Shown in pieces: positions 38,119 to 46,004 of a DNA stretch of 64,000 nucleotides. Positions within the stretch are counted from its first letter, which is position 1. The number at the start of each line of letters is the position of its first letter. The notes under the pieces are model-generated. The model did no database searches, was not told where the DNA came from, and saw nothing but the letters and a program-made list of their open reading frames with translations. The position numbers were made by a program, and so were the translations under genes. Source of the DNA: JBBIPZ01 sp037442505 [NCBI: Deltaproteobacteria bacterium] (GTDB lineage Bacteria > CALINM01); assembly GCA_037442505.1 (NCBI GenBank), contig JBBIPZ010000013.1, positions 5,617 through 69,616 on the forward strand, in the 5' to 3' direction.

Positions 38119-39147
38119 ATGAAAAACATTCTCGTTACAGGTGGTGCTGGCTTTATTGGTTCCAATTTTATCAGGCATATACTATCTACAAGGGAAGATG
38201 TCTTCATAATCAACATGGATAGTCTAACCTATGCTGGCAACTTAGAAAACTTAATTGGGCTTCACGATAATAGCCGTTACACATTTTTCAAAGGCGATAT
38301 TACCAGCGAACAGGATGTTAATTGTATCTTCGAGAAGTACAGTATCCAGATTGTTATTAACTTCGCAGCAGAGTCGCACGTCGATAAAAGCATACTTAAT
38401 CCACTAACATTTGCGCAAACAAACTATATTGGTGTGTGTAATCTTTTAAACATTTCGAGGAAAAAAGATGTACAGTTATTTATTCAGATTTCAACAGATG
38501 AGGTGTATGGCAGTTTGGGTGCAGACGGTTATTTTACTGAAACCAGTCCTATCCAGCCAAATAGTCCTTATGCTGCAAGCAAGGCTGCAGCGGATCTAAT
38601 GGTCAGGGCTTACTACAAGACTTATGGTTTTCCTGCCATCATAACACGCTGTTGTAATAACTACGGTCCTTATCAGTTTCCCGAAAAGCTTATCCCCCTT
38701 ATCATTACCAATGCGCTTGAAGACAAGGAGGTTCCTGTTTACGGTGATGGTATGAATGTAAGAGACTGGATCTATGTGCTCGACCATGCAAGAGGTATAG
38801 AGCTGGTTATGGATAAAGGGAAAATTGGTGAAGTATATAACATTGGTTCTAATCACGAGATGGCTAATATTGAACTTGTGAAAAAAGTCCTTGATATACT
38901 TGGAAAACCTCACTCACTTATAAAGTATGTGGCGGATAGACCAGGGCATGATAGACGTTATGCTATTGACGCAGGCAAGATACAAAATGAATTAGGATAT
39001 AAGCCTCTTTATACGTTTGAAGAAGCGCTTAGAAATACAGTAAAATGGTATGTTGAAAACAAGCAATGGTGGCAAAGGATAAAAGATGGAAGTTATATGC
39101 GTTACTATAGTGAATGGTACGAAAAACAACTGGGTTTAAAGAAGTAG
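38119..39147 (+). CDS. rfbB: dTDP-glucose 4,6-dehydratase
   Basis: Extended SDR enzyme of 342 residues: NAD loop GGAGFIGSNFIR, the STDEVYGSLG segment, catalytic YxxxK in SPYAASKAAADL, and the RFPEKL-like and RDWIYVLDHARG segments of RmlB. It makes dTDP-4-keto-6-deoxyglucose for surface sugars. A strong AAAGGAGG precedes the ATG. The other rml genes are not here, but the position after lptD fits an LPS role. Confidence 0.94.
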   Translation: MKNILVTGGAGFIGSNFIRHILSTREDVFIINMDSLTYAGNLENLIGLHDNSRYTFFKGDITSEQDVNCIFEKYSIQIVINFAAESHVDKSILNPLTFAQTNYIGVCNLLNISRKKDVQLFIQISTDEVYGSLGADGYFTETSPIQPNSPYAASKAAADLMVRAYYKTYGFPAIITRCCNNYGPYQFPEKLIPLIITNALEDKEVPVYGDGMNVRDWIYVLDHARGIELVMDKGKIGEVYNIGSNHEMANIELVKKVLDILGKPHSLIKYVADRPGHDRRYAIDAGKIQNELGYKPLYTFEEALRNTVKWYVENKQWWQRIKDGSYMRYYSEWYEKQLGLKK

Positions 39148-39167
39148 CAATATAAGGATGGTAAAAA

Positions 39168-40421
39168 ATGTCTAAAAAATATAACGTTAAGCATTTTTAT
39201 TTATTTTTTCTTGTTTTATTTTTTTGCGGGCTATTTTCTTCAACTTCACACGCAGTTAGTTTTGACACCTTTGTAAAAGACTTGCGTAAAATATTTTACT
39301 CTGTTCAGGGAAAGGCAACCTTATTTGGATACACAAAAGATTTTGTTTTTGCAGAGATTAAAGAAGGTAGTTTTAAGGCAGGAGACCTTGTTGTCATCAA
39401 TTATGATGCTTTGTCGGGTGACGAGTTGGCGTATGGTGAAGTAGAAGATGTAAAAGGCAAAATGGTAAGAATCTACATAACGAATGCACAAAAACCTCTT
39501 AGAAAAGATGCCGTTGTAATGGGAGTAAAAAAGATTTATGCAAATATTAAAGTAGATAGTGATGAAGCTTACATTAAATCCCTGTTTTTAAAAGAAAAAG
39601 ACATCAAGCTTCAGGATGTTCCTGATGAAAAGACTAACGTAACGATAGTCTTTGATAAAAAAGAAGATGCATCATATACGTACAAAGTTCTGGCTCCTTC
39701 AGGCAGAATTCTCGTTATTGGGAAATTAACATTACAAAATGGTGATGACACCAGAACATACAATCTGTCAACAAGGATAGCTTTCGATCAAAATACTGCA
39801 GAACACTGGCTATTAAAGGATAATGAACTTTTTTGTTTCACCTGTTCGATTTCAAAATCTACAAAGATAAACACAGATAGTAAGTTGTTAAATATGTTTT
39901 CCGAGGACAAAAAATTATATCTTCTTACTGAAAACGAGAAGACTTTTGTATATGATGGCGATAAAATTTACTCCTATGATGGGCTGGTTACACAGGACGA
40001 AAAATTCCTTTACGTACCAAAAGATGGGAAAATTTATGAGCTTGTTACTCGAAAAGTAGTTAAAGAGTTGCCGCAGAAGCTTGATTACATTTATTACTGG
40101 GCTGACAACTCCTATCTGGCAAAAAAGGGAGAAAAGCTAATTTTAAGTAAAGTAGATAAAACTTTCGAATTATCGACACAAGATGCACCCATAATACATG
40201 TTAAAAAAGAACGGCTTTATTTATACAGAGAGATAAAAGAAACGGTTCCCCTTTCAGGAGATTACTTAGCCCTTTATTTAGATATTTATGACCTTAAAGA
40301 CTTTTCGCTAATTAAAAGATTTGAGATAAAAGAAAGCCTGATTGACTTTGATGTTGATGAAAAAAATGGCGAAATTATTGCAGTAAAATACGATGGCACA
40401 GTAAAAAGGATAAAGTTTTGA
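39168..40421 (+). CDS. Secreted protein of unknown function
   Basis: I do not recognise a family. The 417-residue protein has a signal peptide (about residues 1-30, cleavage near SSTSHA-VSF), then a beta-rich N-terminal part (about 45-125) that reads like an SH3- or FlgT-like barrel (GDLVVINYDALSGDELAYGE), and then many short beta segments with repeated Y and D turns (DGDKIYSYDG, DGKIYEL), suggesting a propeller of 5-6 blades. Two cysteines are close together (FCFTC). The next gene, engB, begins in its stop (TTGA). Confidence 0.75.
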   Translation: MSKKYNVKHFYLFFLVLFFCGLFSSTSHAVSFDTFVKDLRKIFYSVQGKATLFGYTKDFVFAEIKEGSFKAGDLVVINYDALSGDELAYGEVEDVKGKMVRIYITNAQKPLRKDAVVMGVKKIYANIKVDSDEAYIKSLFLKEKDIKLQDVPDEKTNVTIVFDKKEDASYTYKVLAPSGRILVIGKLTLQNGDDTRTYNLSTRIAFDQNTAEHWLLKDNELFCFTCSISKSTKINTDSKLLNMFSEDKKLYLLTENEKTFVYDGDKIYSYDGLVTQDEKFLYVPKDGKIYELVTRKVVKELPQKLDYIYYWADNSYLAKKGEKLILSKVDKTFELSTQDAPIIHVKKERLYLYREIKETVPLSGDYLALYLDIYDLKDFSLIKRFEIKESLIDFDVDEKNGEIIAVKYDGTVKRIKF

Positions 40422-40972
40422 AGATAGAGTTTGTAAAAGGTGTTTATAGCCCAGGAGAATATAAAACGTTTAATCTGCCAGAATTAGCGTTTTCTGGCAG
40501 GTCTAATGTGGGCAAGTCTTCACTTATTAACGCCTTGTTTCAATGCAAAATTGCTCATACAAGTAAAAAGCCTGGTAAAACTAGATGTATAAACTTTTTT
40601 AAAATCGAAAACAGTTACATAATTGCGGACCTTCCGGGTTATGGCTATGCAGAAGTCTCTAAGAAGATGCAGGATGACTGGAAAGTGTTGATAGAACATT
40701 ATATAACATCCTCGCAATGCCTAAAAAAGGTGTTTATACTTGTTGACGTTAAAAGGGGATTAGAACATGAGGAGTTACAGTTAATAGACTGGCTTCAGTT
40801 TAACAAAAAGAAGTTCAAAATAGTTATGACCAAGATTGATAAAATCGGTAAAAACGAGCTTGCTTTAGCAAAAAAGCGATTTGCTGATTATTCTCCCATC
40901 TTTTTTTCTTCCGTTACGAAGGAGGGGAAAAAAGAACTTCAATCAGAGATAAGGGAGGCTTTATGTATTTAG
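40418..40972 (+). CDS. engB: Ribosome-biogenesis GTPase EngB/YsxC
   Basis: GTPase of 184 residues acting in late 50S assembly. G1 GRSNVGKSSL, G3 DLPGYGYA and G4 TKIDK are seen, with the family-specific TSKKPGKTRCINFF switch segment. TTG is the start (overlap TTGA with the preceding stop); the protein then begins KIEFVKGVYSP, like other EngB N-termini. It overlaps the creatininase-family gene by 10 bases. Confidence 0.94.
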   Translation: MKIEFVKGVYSPGEYKTFNLPELAFSGRSNVGKSSLINALFQCKIAHTSKKPGKTRCINFFKIENSYIIADLPGYGYAEVSKKMQDDWKVLIEHYITSSQCLKKVFILVDVKRGLEHEELQLIDWLQFNKKKFKIVMTKIDKIGKNELALAKKRFADYSPIFFSSVTKEGKKELQSEIREALCI

Positions 40973-41685
40973 AATCAATCACGATGGACGAACTGAAAAA
41001 TAACGTTAAAAAGAGTCCTATTGTGATACTTCCGTTTGGTTCAGTTGAGGAACATGGCAGCCATCTTCCTTTATCAACAGACACTTATCAGATTTTAGAG
41101 GTGTTAAAGATTGTCGAAAAAGAAAGAAATGTCTTTATTGCCCCACCAATTCATTATGGTGTGTGCAGAAGCACAGAACAACATATAGGCACAGTTGGAA
41201 TATCACCGGAGACGTTACGTTTGCTTGTTTTTGATTTACTAACAGCATTAAAAAGACAGGGTTTTAAGATAATACTTTTGATTTCGGGGCATGCAGGAAA
41301 ACTTCATATGTTTGCCATACTCGAAGCATGCGAGAAGTTTCAAAAAGAGGTTGGTGGCGTTAGAGTATTTGTCTATTCTGAATTGGATTTGCTTTTCGAT
41401 GTGGCATTGAAAATTATTGAAACATCTTACGACTCTCATGCCGGCGAGATAGAAACCTCAAGAATGTTAGCAATTGATGAGACTTTAGTTAAAAAACATT
41501 GGAAGACAGTAAAGAAAGACAAACCAAACTTTTTCTACGGTGAGGTAGTTAAAGACAAACTTAAACACTGGAAAAGTGGCGTTTGGGGAGATCCATCAAA
41601 GGCAGGCAAAGAAAAAGGCAGAAAACTACTCCAGCTTTCTGCCAGAAAAATAATAGAAATACTGGATAAAATTACTTCGAAGTAA
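40963..41685 (+). CDS. Creatininase-family amidohydrolase
   Basis: A 240-residue protein with the metal motifs of the creatininase/MftE/ArfB family: PFGSVEEHGSHLPLSTD (Glu, His, Asp ligands), SGHAGKLH in place of the usual NGHGGN, and DSHAGEIETSRML. Known members hydrolyse creatinine, formamidopyrimidine intermediates or mycofactocin peptides; with no matching pathway here the substrate is open. It is the last gene of the long plus-strand run, and its 3' end overlaps the DUF1858 gene tail-to-tail by 14 bases. Confidence 0.83.
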   Translation: MYLESITMDELKNNVKKSPIVILPFGSVEEHGSHLPLSTDTYQILEVLKIVEKERNVFIAPPIHYGVCRSTEQHIGTVGISPETLRLLVFDLLTALKRQGFKIILLISGHAGKLHMFAILEACEKFQKEVGGVRVFVYSELDLLFDVALKIIETSYDSHAGEIETSRMLAIDETLVKKHWKTVKKDKPNFFYGEVVKDKLKHWKSGVWGDPSKAGKEKGRKLLQLSARKIIEILDKITSK

Positions 41686-41875
41686 GTCCGGCTGCTTCGT
41701 TGAGCTCTTTAATAAGCTGGTCAACATTGATGCCGTGAACCATCGCACCCTGTTCAACATTTTCAAACTGGGCTGCATGGCAACCTATACAGCCTAATCC
41801 ATACTTAACAAAGACCTGTATTGTTTGCGGATACTTTCTAACAACATCCTGAAACGTCATATCTTTTGTAATCAT
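41672..41875 (-). CDS. DUF1858 redox-disulfide protein
   Basis: A 67-residue protein of the DUF1858 / hybrid-cluster-associated redox disulfide type: MTFQDVVRKYPQTIQVFVKYGLGCIGCH with a CxxC followed by His, and the VHGINVDQLIKELN tail. Members are small soluble proteins in anaerobes, probably redox-active or [Fe-S]-linked; the function is not established. ATG 41875 has AAAGGGGG upstream; a longer frame to 41953 lacks that. It has its own promoter. Confidence 0.85.
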   Translation of the reverse strand: MITKDMTFQDVVRKYPQTIQVFVKYGLGCIGCHAAQFENVEQGAMVHGINVDQLIKELNEAAGLTSK

Positions 41876-41908
41876 AAAAACCCCCTTTTTGAAAGAAAAC
41901 TTATCTAT

Positions 41909-41938
41909 ATTATACCAGCTTAACAAAAAAATGAACAA
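41909..41938 (-). promoter_or_regulatory. Promoter of the DUF1858 gene
   Basis: On the minus strand a consensus TATAAT (41914-41909) lies 34 bases before the ATG, with TTGTTC (41938-41933) 18 bases further upstream as a moderate -35. Confidence 0.5.
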
Positions 41939-42167
41939 ACAAATTTTTTGCAAAAGGAGTGGCGGGAGAATTAATTTATACCGGTATCCTCAGTCGTTTA
42001 CGTTAGTTTTAGAATGCAAAACTCCCTTTTTTGAAATCTAAGCACCACATTTCTTCCCCCTTTGCAAAAGAAGGTCTGGGGTAGCTTCCACCCCACTCTT
42101 GACAAAAAACAACATATGATTATTAATTTTAATAGAGATAACCAGATGGCGAAAAAGGAGGTAAGAT
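41939..42167 (+). promoter_or_regulatory. Upstream region of hsp20
   Basis: It holds a 10-bp palindrome ATACCGGTAT (41978-41987), a hairpin formed by TGGGGT and ACCCCA (about 42077-42095), and TTGACA (42099-42104) with TATTAA 16 bases later as a possible promoter. No CIRCE element is seen. AAGGAGG precedes ATG 42168. How the heat-shock gene is controlled is not clear from these elements. Confidence 0.4.
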
Positions 42168-42617
42168 ATGGCACTTATGAAATGGGAACCAACACCTTTT
42201 AAAGGTGTGCTTGATTTGAAAAAAGAGATGGACAGAATCTTCGAAAACTTCTTTGGTGAAAGGTTGCCTGTTTTCAAGGATGAGTTCGAGTTTACCCCTT
42301 TCATCGATTTAAGTGAGACAGACAACGAGGTTATCGTTAAGGCAACCGTTCCTGGCGTGGACAAGAAAGACATCAATATCACGGTTGCGGAAAACAGCAT
42401 CACCATTAAGGGTGAAATTAAGAAGGAAAAGGAAGAAAAAAAGAAAAACTATTACAGACAGGAAATTTCTTATGGTGCTTTTTCAAGAACTATCCCACTC
42501 CCTGTAGAGGTGAAGACTGAAGAGGCGAAGGCAAGTCTGAAGGACGGTATCTTAGAGATCGTAATCCCCAAAAGCGAAAAGGCAAAAGTAAAAGAAATTA
42601 AAGTAAATGTTGAATAA
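42168..42617 (+). CDS. Hsp20/alpha-crystallin small heat-shock protein
   Basis: ATP-independent holdase of 149 residues: a variable N-terminus, the alpha-crystallin domain (about 42-140; IDLSETDNEVIVKATVPGVDKKD, then ASLKDGILEIVIPK with the conserved A-x-x-x-[ND]-G-x-L motif) and a short C-terminal extension. It keeps unfolding proteins soluble under heat or acid stress. It is monocistronic, convergent with the envC-like gene; no terminator is obvious in the 24-base gap. Confidence 0.95.
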   Translation: MALMKWEPTPFKGVLDLKKEMDRIFENFFGERLPVFKDEFEFTPFIDLSETDNEVIVKATVPGVDKKDINITVAENSITIKGEIKKEKEEKKKNYYRQEISYGAFSRTIPLPVEVKTEEAKASLKDGILEIVIPKSEKAKVKEIKVNVE

Positions 42618-42641
42618 AATAAACAAAAATTACGCCATCGG

Positions 42642-43757
42642 TTATCTCAACCAATTTTCTGGATTTAATGGTTTTTCTCCTTCTCTAATTTCAAAGTAAA
42701 GTGTTGGAAAATCAAAAAAGCTTGCTTCACTTCCGACAGTCCCAATAATTTCTCCCTGTTTAACTTCGTCGCTTTTGGATTTCGTAATTGATGAGAGGCG
42801 ACCATAGATGGTGTAAAAATGTTTTCCATGACTTATAATACAGATGTTGCCTAAATTTTTAATCCAGCCAGTATATACAACTTTACCATTATCCACAGCA
42901 CGAACTTTTGCCCCTTCTCTTGCCTGTATCTCGATACCTTTTCGAGCAAATACAGCCCCTTTTGTTACACCTTCTTCTTTACCAAAATGACCAACAATAG
43001 TGCCTGCAACTGGATAAGGTAAAATACCTTTTGCTAACCCTTTTCCAGTATATTCAGGTACCTGCTCGACCTTTTTTAACACCTTTTCCAGTTTTCGGAG
43101 TGCAGCTTCGGCATTTTTTAAATTTTTTGTATGTATAGCCTTTTCTTTTTTTGTTGCGGTTAAGCGTTCTTTTTGTAGCTTCTCAAAAGCTTCCTGCTCT
43201 TTTTTCTTCTGAATAAACTCTTTTTCAACCGCGGATATCTCAGACTGTTTGTTTTTGATATGTTGCAGGTTTTGTGTTAACTCCTCCTGATTTTGTTTAA
43301 GTGTGTCAAAAAGTGTCCTGTCGTAGTTGAAAATATAACGCATATAATTTTCGAATATCAGTGGATACTTTAGCTCTAATGTAAAAGAATAGGTTGGTTT
43401 TATCAGATACGTTTTATGCCATAATATCAATCGTTTTTCTATTTCAACCCTTTTTTTTGCAATTTCTTCGTTAAGCCTCTTGTTTTCAGCGTAAAGTTTA
43501 TTTAAATCTGCTTGAAGTTTAATTTTATTGTTTTCTATTTCTTTAATACGTTTTTTTAACATCACTATCTTTTCGTTAATCTGTGCAAGAGTTAGAGTGA
43601 TGCTCTTTTCTGTTTTTGAAAGGTCTTCTATCGCTGCCTTTTCTTGTTCTATCTTTTTTTTTAACTCCAATAATTTATCTTCTTGCTGACATAAAGCATT
43701 GTTTTGAAAAAAGAAAATAACCCCGGCGTATACCATTAAGATTAATAGACGAATCAT
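42642..43757 (-). CDS. EnvC-like coiled-coil protein with degenerate LytM domain
   Basis: Periplasmic protein of 371 residues: signal peptide (cleavage near NNALCQ), a long coiled coil (about 25-225, heptad-rich E/K/L) and a C-terminal LytM/M23 domain (about 255-371). The zinc ligands of active M23 enzymes are lost: KGIEI replaces HxGxD, and LYFEI replaces the HxHFE histidines. This is the EnvC condition, where the domain activates amidases. The gene overlaps ftsX by 4 bases, exactly the FtsEX-EnvC arrangement. Confidence 0.85.
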   Translation of the reverse strand: MIRLLILMVYAGVIFFFQNNALCQQEDKLLELKKKIEQEKAAIEDLSKTEKSITLTLAQINEKIVMLKKRIKEIENNKIKLQADLNKLYAENKRLNEEIAKKRVEIEKRLILWHKTYLIKPTYSFTLELKYPLIFENYMRYIFNYDRTLFDTLKQNQEELTQNLQHIKNKQSEISAVEKEFIQKKKEQEAFEKLQKERLTATKKEKAIHTKNLKNAEAALRKLEKVLKKVEQVPEYTGKGLAKGILPYPVAGTIVGHFGKEEGVTKGAVFARKGIEIQAREGAKVRAVDNGKVVYTGWIKNLGNICIISHGKHFYTIYGRLSSITKSKSDEVKQGEIIGTVGSEASFFDFPTLYFEIREGEKPLNPENWLR

Positions 43758-44635
43758 AACTCTTTGTTATCTAATGATAGTCCACCAACTGCCCCAATGA
43801 TGGCAAACACAACGATAAAACAGATATAAAAAGTTAGTGGCAAAGTAGTAACATTTATGTTTAAAGCCGAAAGTTCTTGCTTAATAATTAGTGTGAAATA
43901 GTATGAGAGTAATGAAGATAAGCTTGAGCTGAAAAGAAGTTCAACAAATCCTTCAAAGATAAGTGGAAAGACGATAAAACTCCTGCGTGCACCCAAAAGC
44001 TGTAAAAGCGAGAAGGCATTTTGGTATTTCAGGAAAAAAATCTTGTTGGTTGTTCTTAGCGTCAATAAAATTAAAAAAATTACTGTGACAGTGACTAAAG
44101 TGAATATCAATGAAGTGTATTTTTTTATTTGTAAAATAGGGCTGATAAATTTTTCTGTAGAATCAAACCAGTCAAAAAGGTCATATTTTTTAAGTTTTTC
44201 TCGAATTTGTGCTAAATACTCTTTTTCGGTAAATTCTGGCTTTATGTTTATTTCGAGCGTGTAAGGAAGCGGATTGGTTTCGAGGGTATTAAGTATTGTT
44301 CCTTCTTTGCCAAGTGATTTTTTCAGAAGTTCAAGACCTTCATTTTGCGATATGGTTTTTATGTTTTTTACTTCAGGCCAGTTATTAATAGCCTTTTTTG
44401 TTGATGTAATAACTTCTGATGATATGTTTTTTTTAAAAAATGCATAAAATACAACGCTTGATGAGGTTTTTTCTAAGTAGTTATTAAAGTTAAAAAATAA
44501 AAATGTGAATGTAAAAAAAATAGTAAAAAGAAAACACTGTAATAGAATATTTCCTGCCCTTTGCTTAAATCTCCCTTTAAAAACGTTGTCAAAAACCTTA
44601 AGACTTGTCCTAATCATTTTTATAAAGTCTCCCAC
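43754..44635 (-). CDS. ftsX: Cell-division permease-like protein FtsX
   Basis: A 293-residue protein with four membrane helices: TM1 about 27-47, then an extracytoplasmic domain with the FtsX segment NPLPYTLEINIKPEF, then TM2-4 (about 174-192, 220-245, 265-285). It transmits the FtsE state to EnvC to trigger septal peptidoglycan hydrolysis. The GTG at 44635 gives a 26-base overlap with ftsE; ATG 44617 is equally likely, with GGTGGGAG upstream. Confidence 0.88.
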   Translation of the reverse strand: MGDFIKMIRTSLKVFDNVFKGRFKQRAGNILLQCFLFTIFFTFTFLFFNFNNYLEKTSSSVVFYAFFKKNISSEVITSTKKAINNWPEVKNIKTISQNEGLELLKKSLGKEGTILNTLETNPLPYTLEINIKPEFTEKEYLAQIREKLKKYDLFDWFDSTEKFISPILQIKKYTSLIFTLVTVTVIFLILLTLRTTNKIFFLKYQNAFSLLQLLGARRSFIVFPLIFEGFVELLFSSSLSSLLSYYFTLIIKQELSALNINVTTLPLTFYICFIVVFAIIGAVGGLSLDNKEL

Positions 44636-45269
44636 CTTTCAGTGAGTAATGTTTAATGCTGGAAGACTCTTGAGTAGCTGCCACCCCAGTTGTCATTATT
44701 ATCGTAACACCTTTTCTTTGTTCCTCTTCAAAGAGATTCATAGTACATTCGATTTCGTCCCTGTGCAGGTGTTTAAATGGTTCATCGGCAAGGATTATCA
44801 AAGGTTCACTAACAACAGCACGTAATATATTTAACAACTGCTTTTCACCCGTTGATAAACATGACACAACAACATCGTGCTTAAGGAAATGATTTTCTTT
44901 CAGCAGTTTGTCGATCTTTTCTTCAATATTGATGTTTTTCTTGTTGTTGGATTTTATCAAAAAGGCTAACTTTAAATTTTCTTTAACCGTAAGATTTTCA
45001 AAAAACAATTGATCGTGAAAAACGTATCCTATCTGTTTTCTGATTTCAGAGATTTTTCTTTTGTCATCTGGCAAAACGTAATCGAAAACATGAAGTTTGC
45101 CATTAATGGGTAGAAGTCTTCCGTATATAAGGTTTAAAAAGGTGGTTTTGTATTCAGCAGTGGACGCTGAGATGCAGACAAATTCGCCTTTGTTAATGGT
45201 GATGTTAATGTCTTTAAGTCCTGAAGTGCGTGGGGGATGAGAAAATGAAACATTTTCAAACCTGACCAT
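44610..45269 (-). CDS. ftsE: FtsE-like ABC ATPase with degenerate motifs
   Basis: A 219-residue protein in the FtsE position with an overall ABC-ATPase layout but unusual motifs. Walker A reads ASTAEYKTT (residues 35-43): all three glycines are gone, though Lys41 and Thr42 remain. The Q-loop Gln is His (VFHDQ), the signature is LSTGEKQ instead of LSGGEQ, the D-loop is changed (PFKHLH), and the H-loop His is missing (TTGVA). Walker B LADEP with its Glu is kept. ATP hydrolysis is doubtful. It overlaps ftsX by 26 bases and the upstream small gene by 14. Confidence 0.85.
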   Translation of the reverse strand: MVRFENVSFSHPPRTSGLKDINITINKGEFVCISASTAEYKTTFLNLIYGRLLPINGKLHVFDYVLPDDKRKISEIRKQIGYVFHDQLFFENLTVKENLKLAFLIKSNNKKNINIEEKIDKLLKENHFLKHDVVVSCLSTGEKQLLNILRAVVSEPLIILADEPFKHLHRDEIECTMNLFEEEQRKGVTIIMTTGVAATQESSSIKHYSLKGGRLYKND

Positions 45270-45537
45270 TAATAATTTCCCTTATTTTTTGGTCATACAT
45301 CCCTTTACTTAATTCTATTAACATTCTTTTATGTTGTTTTTCTATTAATTCTTTAACAAGCTCGTTAAGTTCTGGAGAGCTTTTTGCATCACCGTAATAA
45401 GTTTTTTTAGAAGCGATAATGGAGCCCTTCAGGTAAAGATGCGTTACAACCTGATACCCTTTTGTGCCTGTATCCTCTGTCTGGATGTGAAAGACCATAT
45501 CTCTATACTTAAAGTTATTATTTAATCCAGGTACCAT
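45256..45537 (-). CDS. Conserved small protein of unknown function
   Basis: A 93-residue soluble protein, first gene of the ftsEX-envC group. It begins with a beta-rich half (FKYRDMVFHIQTEDTGTKGYQVVTHLYLKG) and ends in a helix (LVKELIEKQHKRMLIELSKGMYD). Similar short proteins with the FHIQTED and EQHK segments occur in delta-proteobacterial-type genomes as far as I recall, without known function. It has no signal peptide. Coupling to ftsE by overlap hints at a division or envelope role (inference). Confidence 0.72.
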   Translation of the reverse strand: MVPGLNNNFKYRDMVFHIQTEDTGTKGYQVVTHLYLKGSIIASKKTYYGDAKSSPELNELVKELIEKQHKRMLIELSKGMYDQKIREIINGQV

Positions 45538-45644
45538 ATCACATAATTATATACAATTTGCTGTTAATATCAAATATTCTTTTAATTAAAAAAAAAATGA
45601 AATATAATTTTGATAATTAATATAAATTTTTAAGGTGGATCGAT

Positions 45645-46004
45645 ATGAAAAAGGAAGAATTAGAAAAAATAAAAGAAATACTTTTAAACTGGAAAAAAGA
45701 AATTATAGAGTCTCAGGAAAAAGTGGTTAAAGAGATGGCACAGGAAGGTGCTGAGGCAAGCTTTTCTGATCCTGCTGATAGGGCAAGTTACGAAGAGGAT
45801 AAGACTATTCAACTTAGAATTAAAGACAGAGAAGGTAAACTTTTGGCAAAAATTGACGAAACACTAAAACGCATAGAAAAGGGCGAGTATGGTAAATGTA
45901 CTGAATGTGGCGAAGAAATACCTTTTGAAAGACTTTTAGCGAGACCTGTCACATCTCTTTGTATTGACTGTAAGACGGAACAGGAAGAAAAGGAACAGAA
46001 GTGA
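45645..46004 (+). CDS. DksA/TraR-family transcription factor
   Basis: A 119-residue protein that enters the RNA polymerase secondary channel. It has an N-terminal coiled coil with acidic tip region (FSDPADRASYEED), then a four-cysteine zinc finger (CTEC...CIDC). The length is shorter than E. coli DksA (151) but normal for many relatives. AAGGTGG precedes the ATG. It overlaps pyk by GTGA, linking a stringent-response factor to a glycolytic gene. Confidence 0.9.
   Translation: MKKEELEKIKEILLNWKKEIIESQEKVVKEMAQEGAEASFSDPADRASYEEDKTIQLRIKDREGKLLAKIDETLKRIEKGEYGKCTECGEEIPFERLLARPVTSLCIDCKTEQEEKEQK

Noticed and set aside
41978-41987. Palindrome ATACCGGTAT upstream of hsp20 as a second site for the efflux repressor
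   Set aside because: It shares ATACCG with the operator at 5038-5055, but the centre spacing differs and no promoter overlaps it.
42060-42167. CIRCE-type heat-shock operator before hsp20
   Set aside because: No TTAGCACTC...GAGTGCTAA inverted repeat is present.
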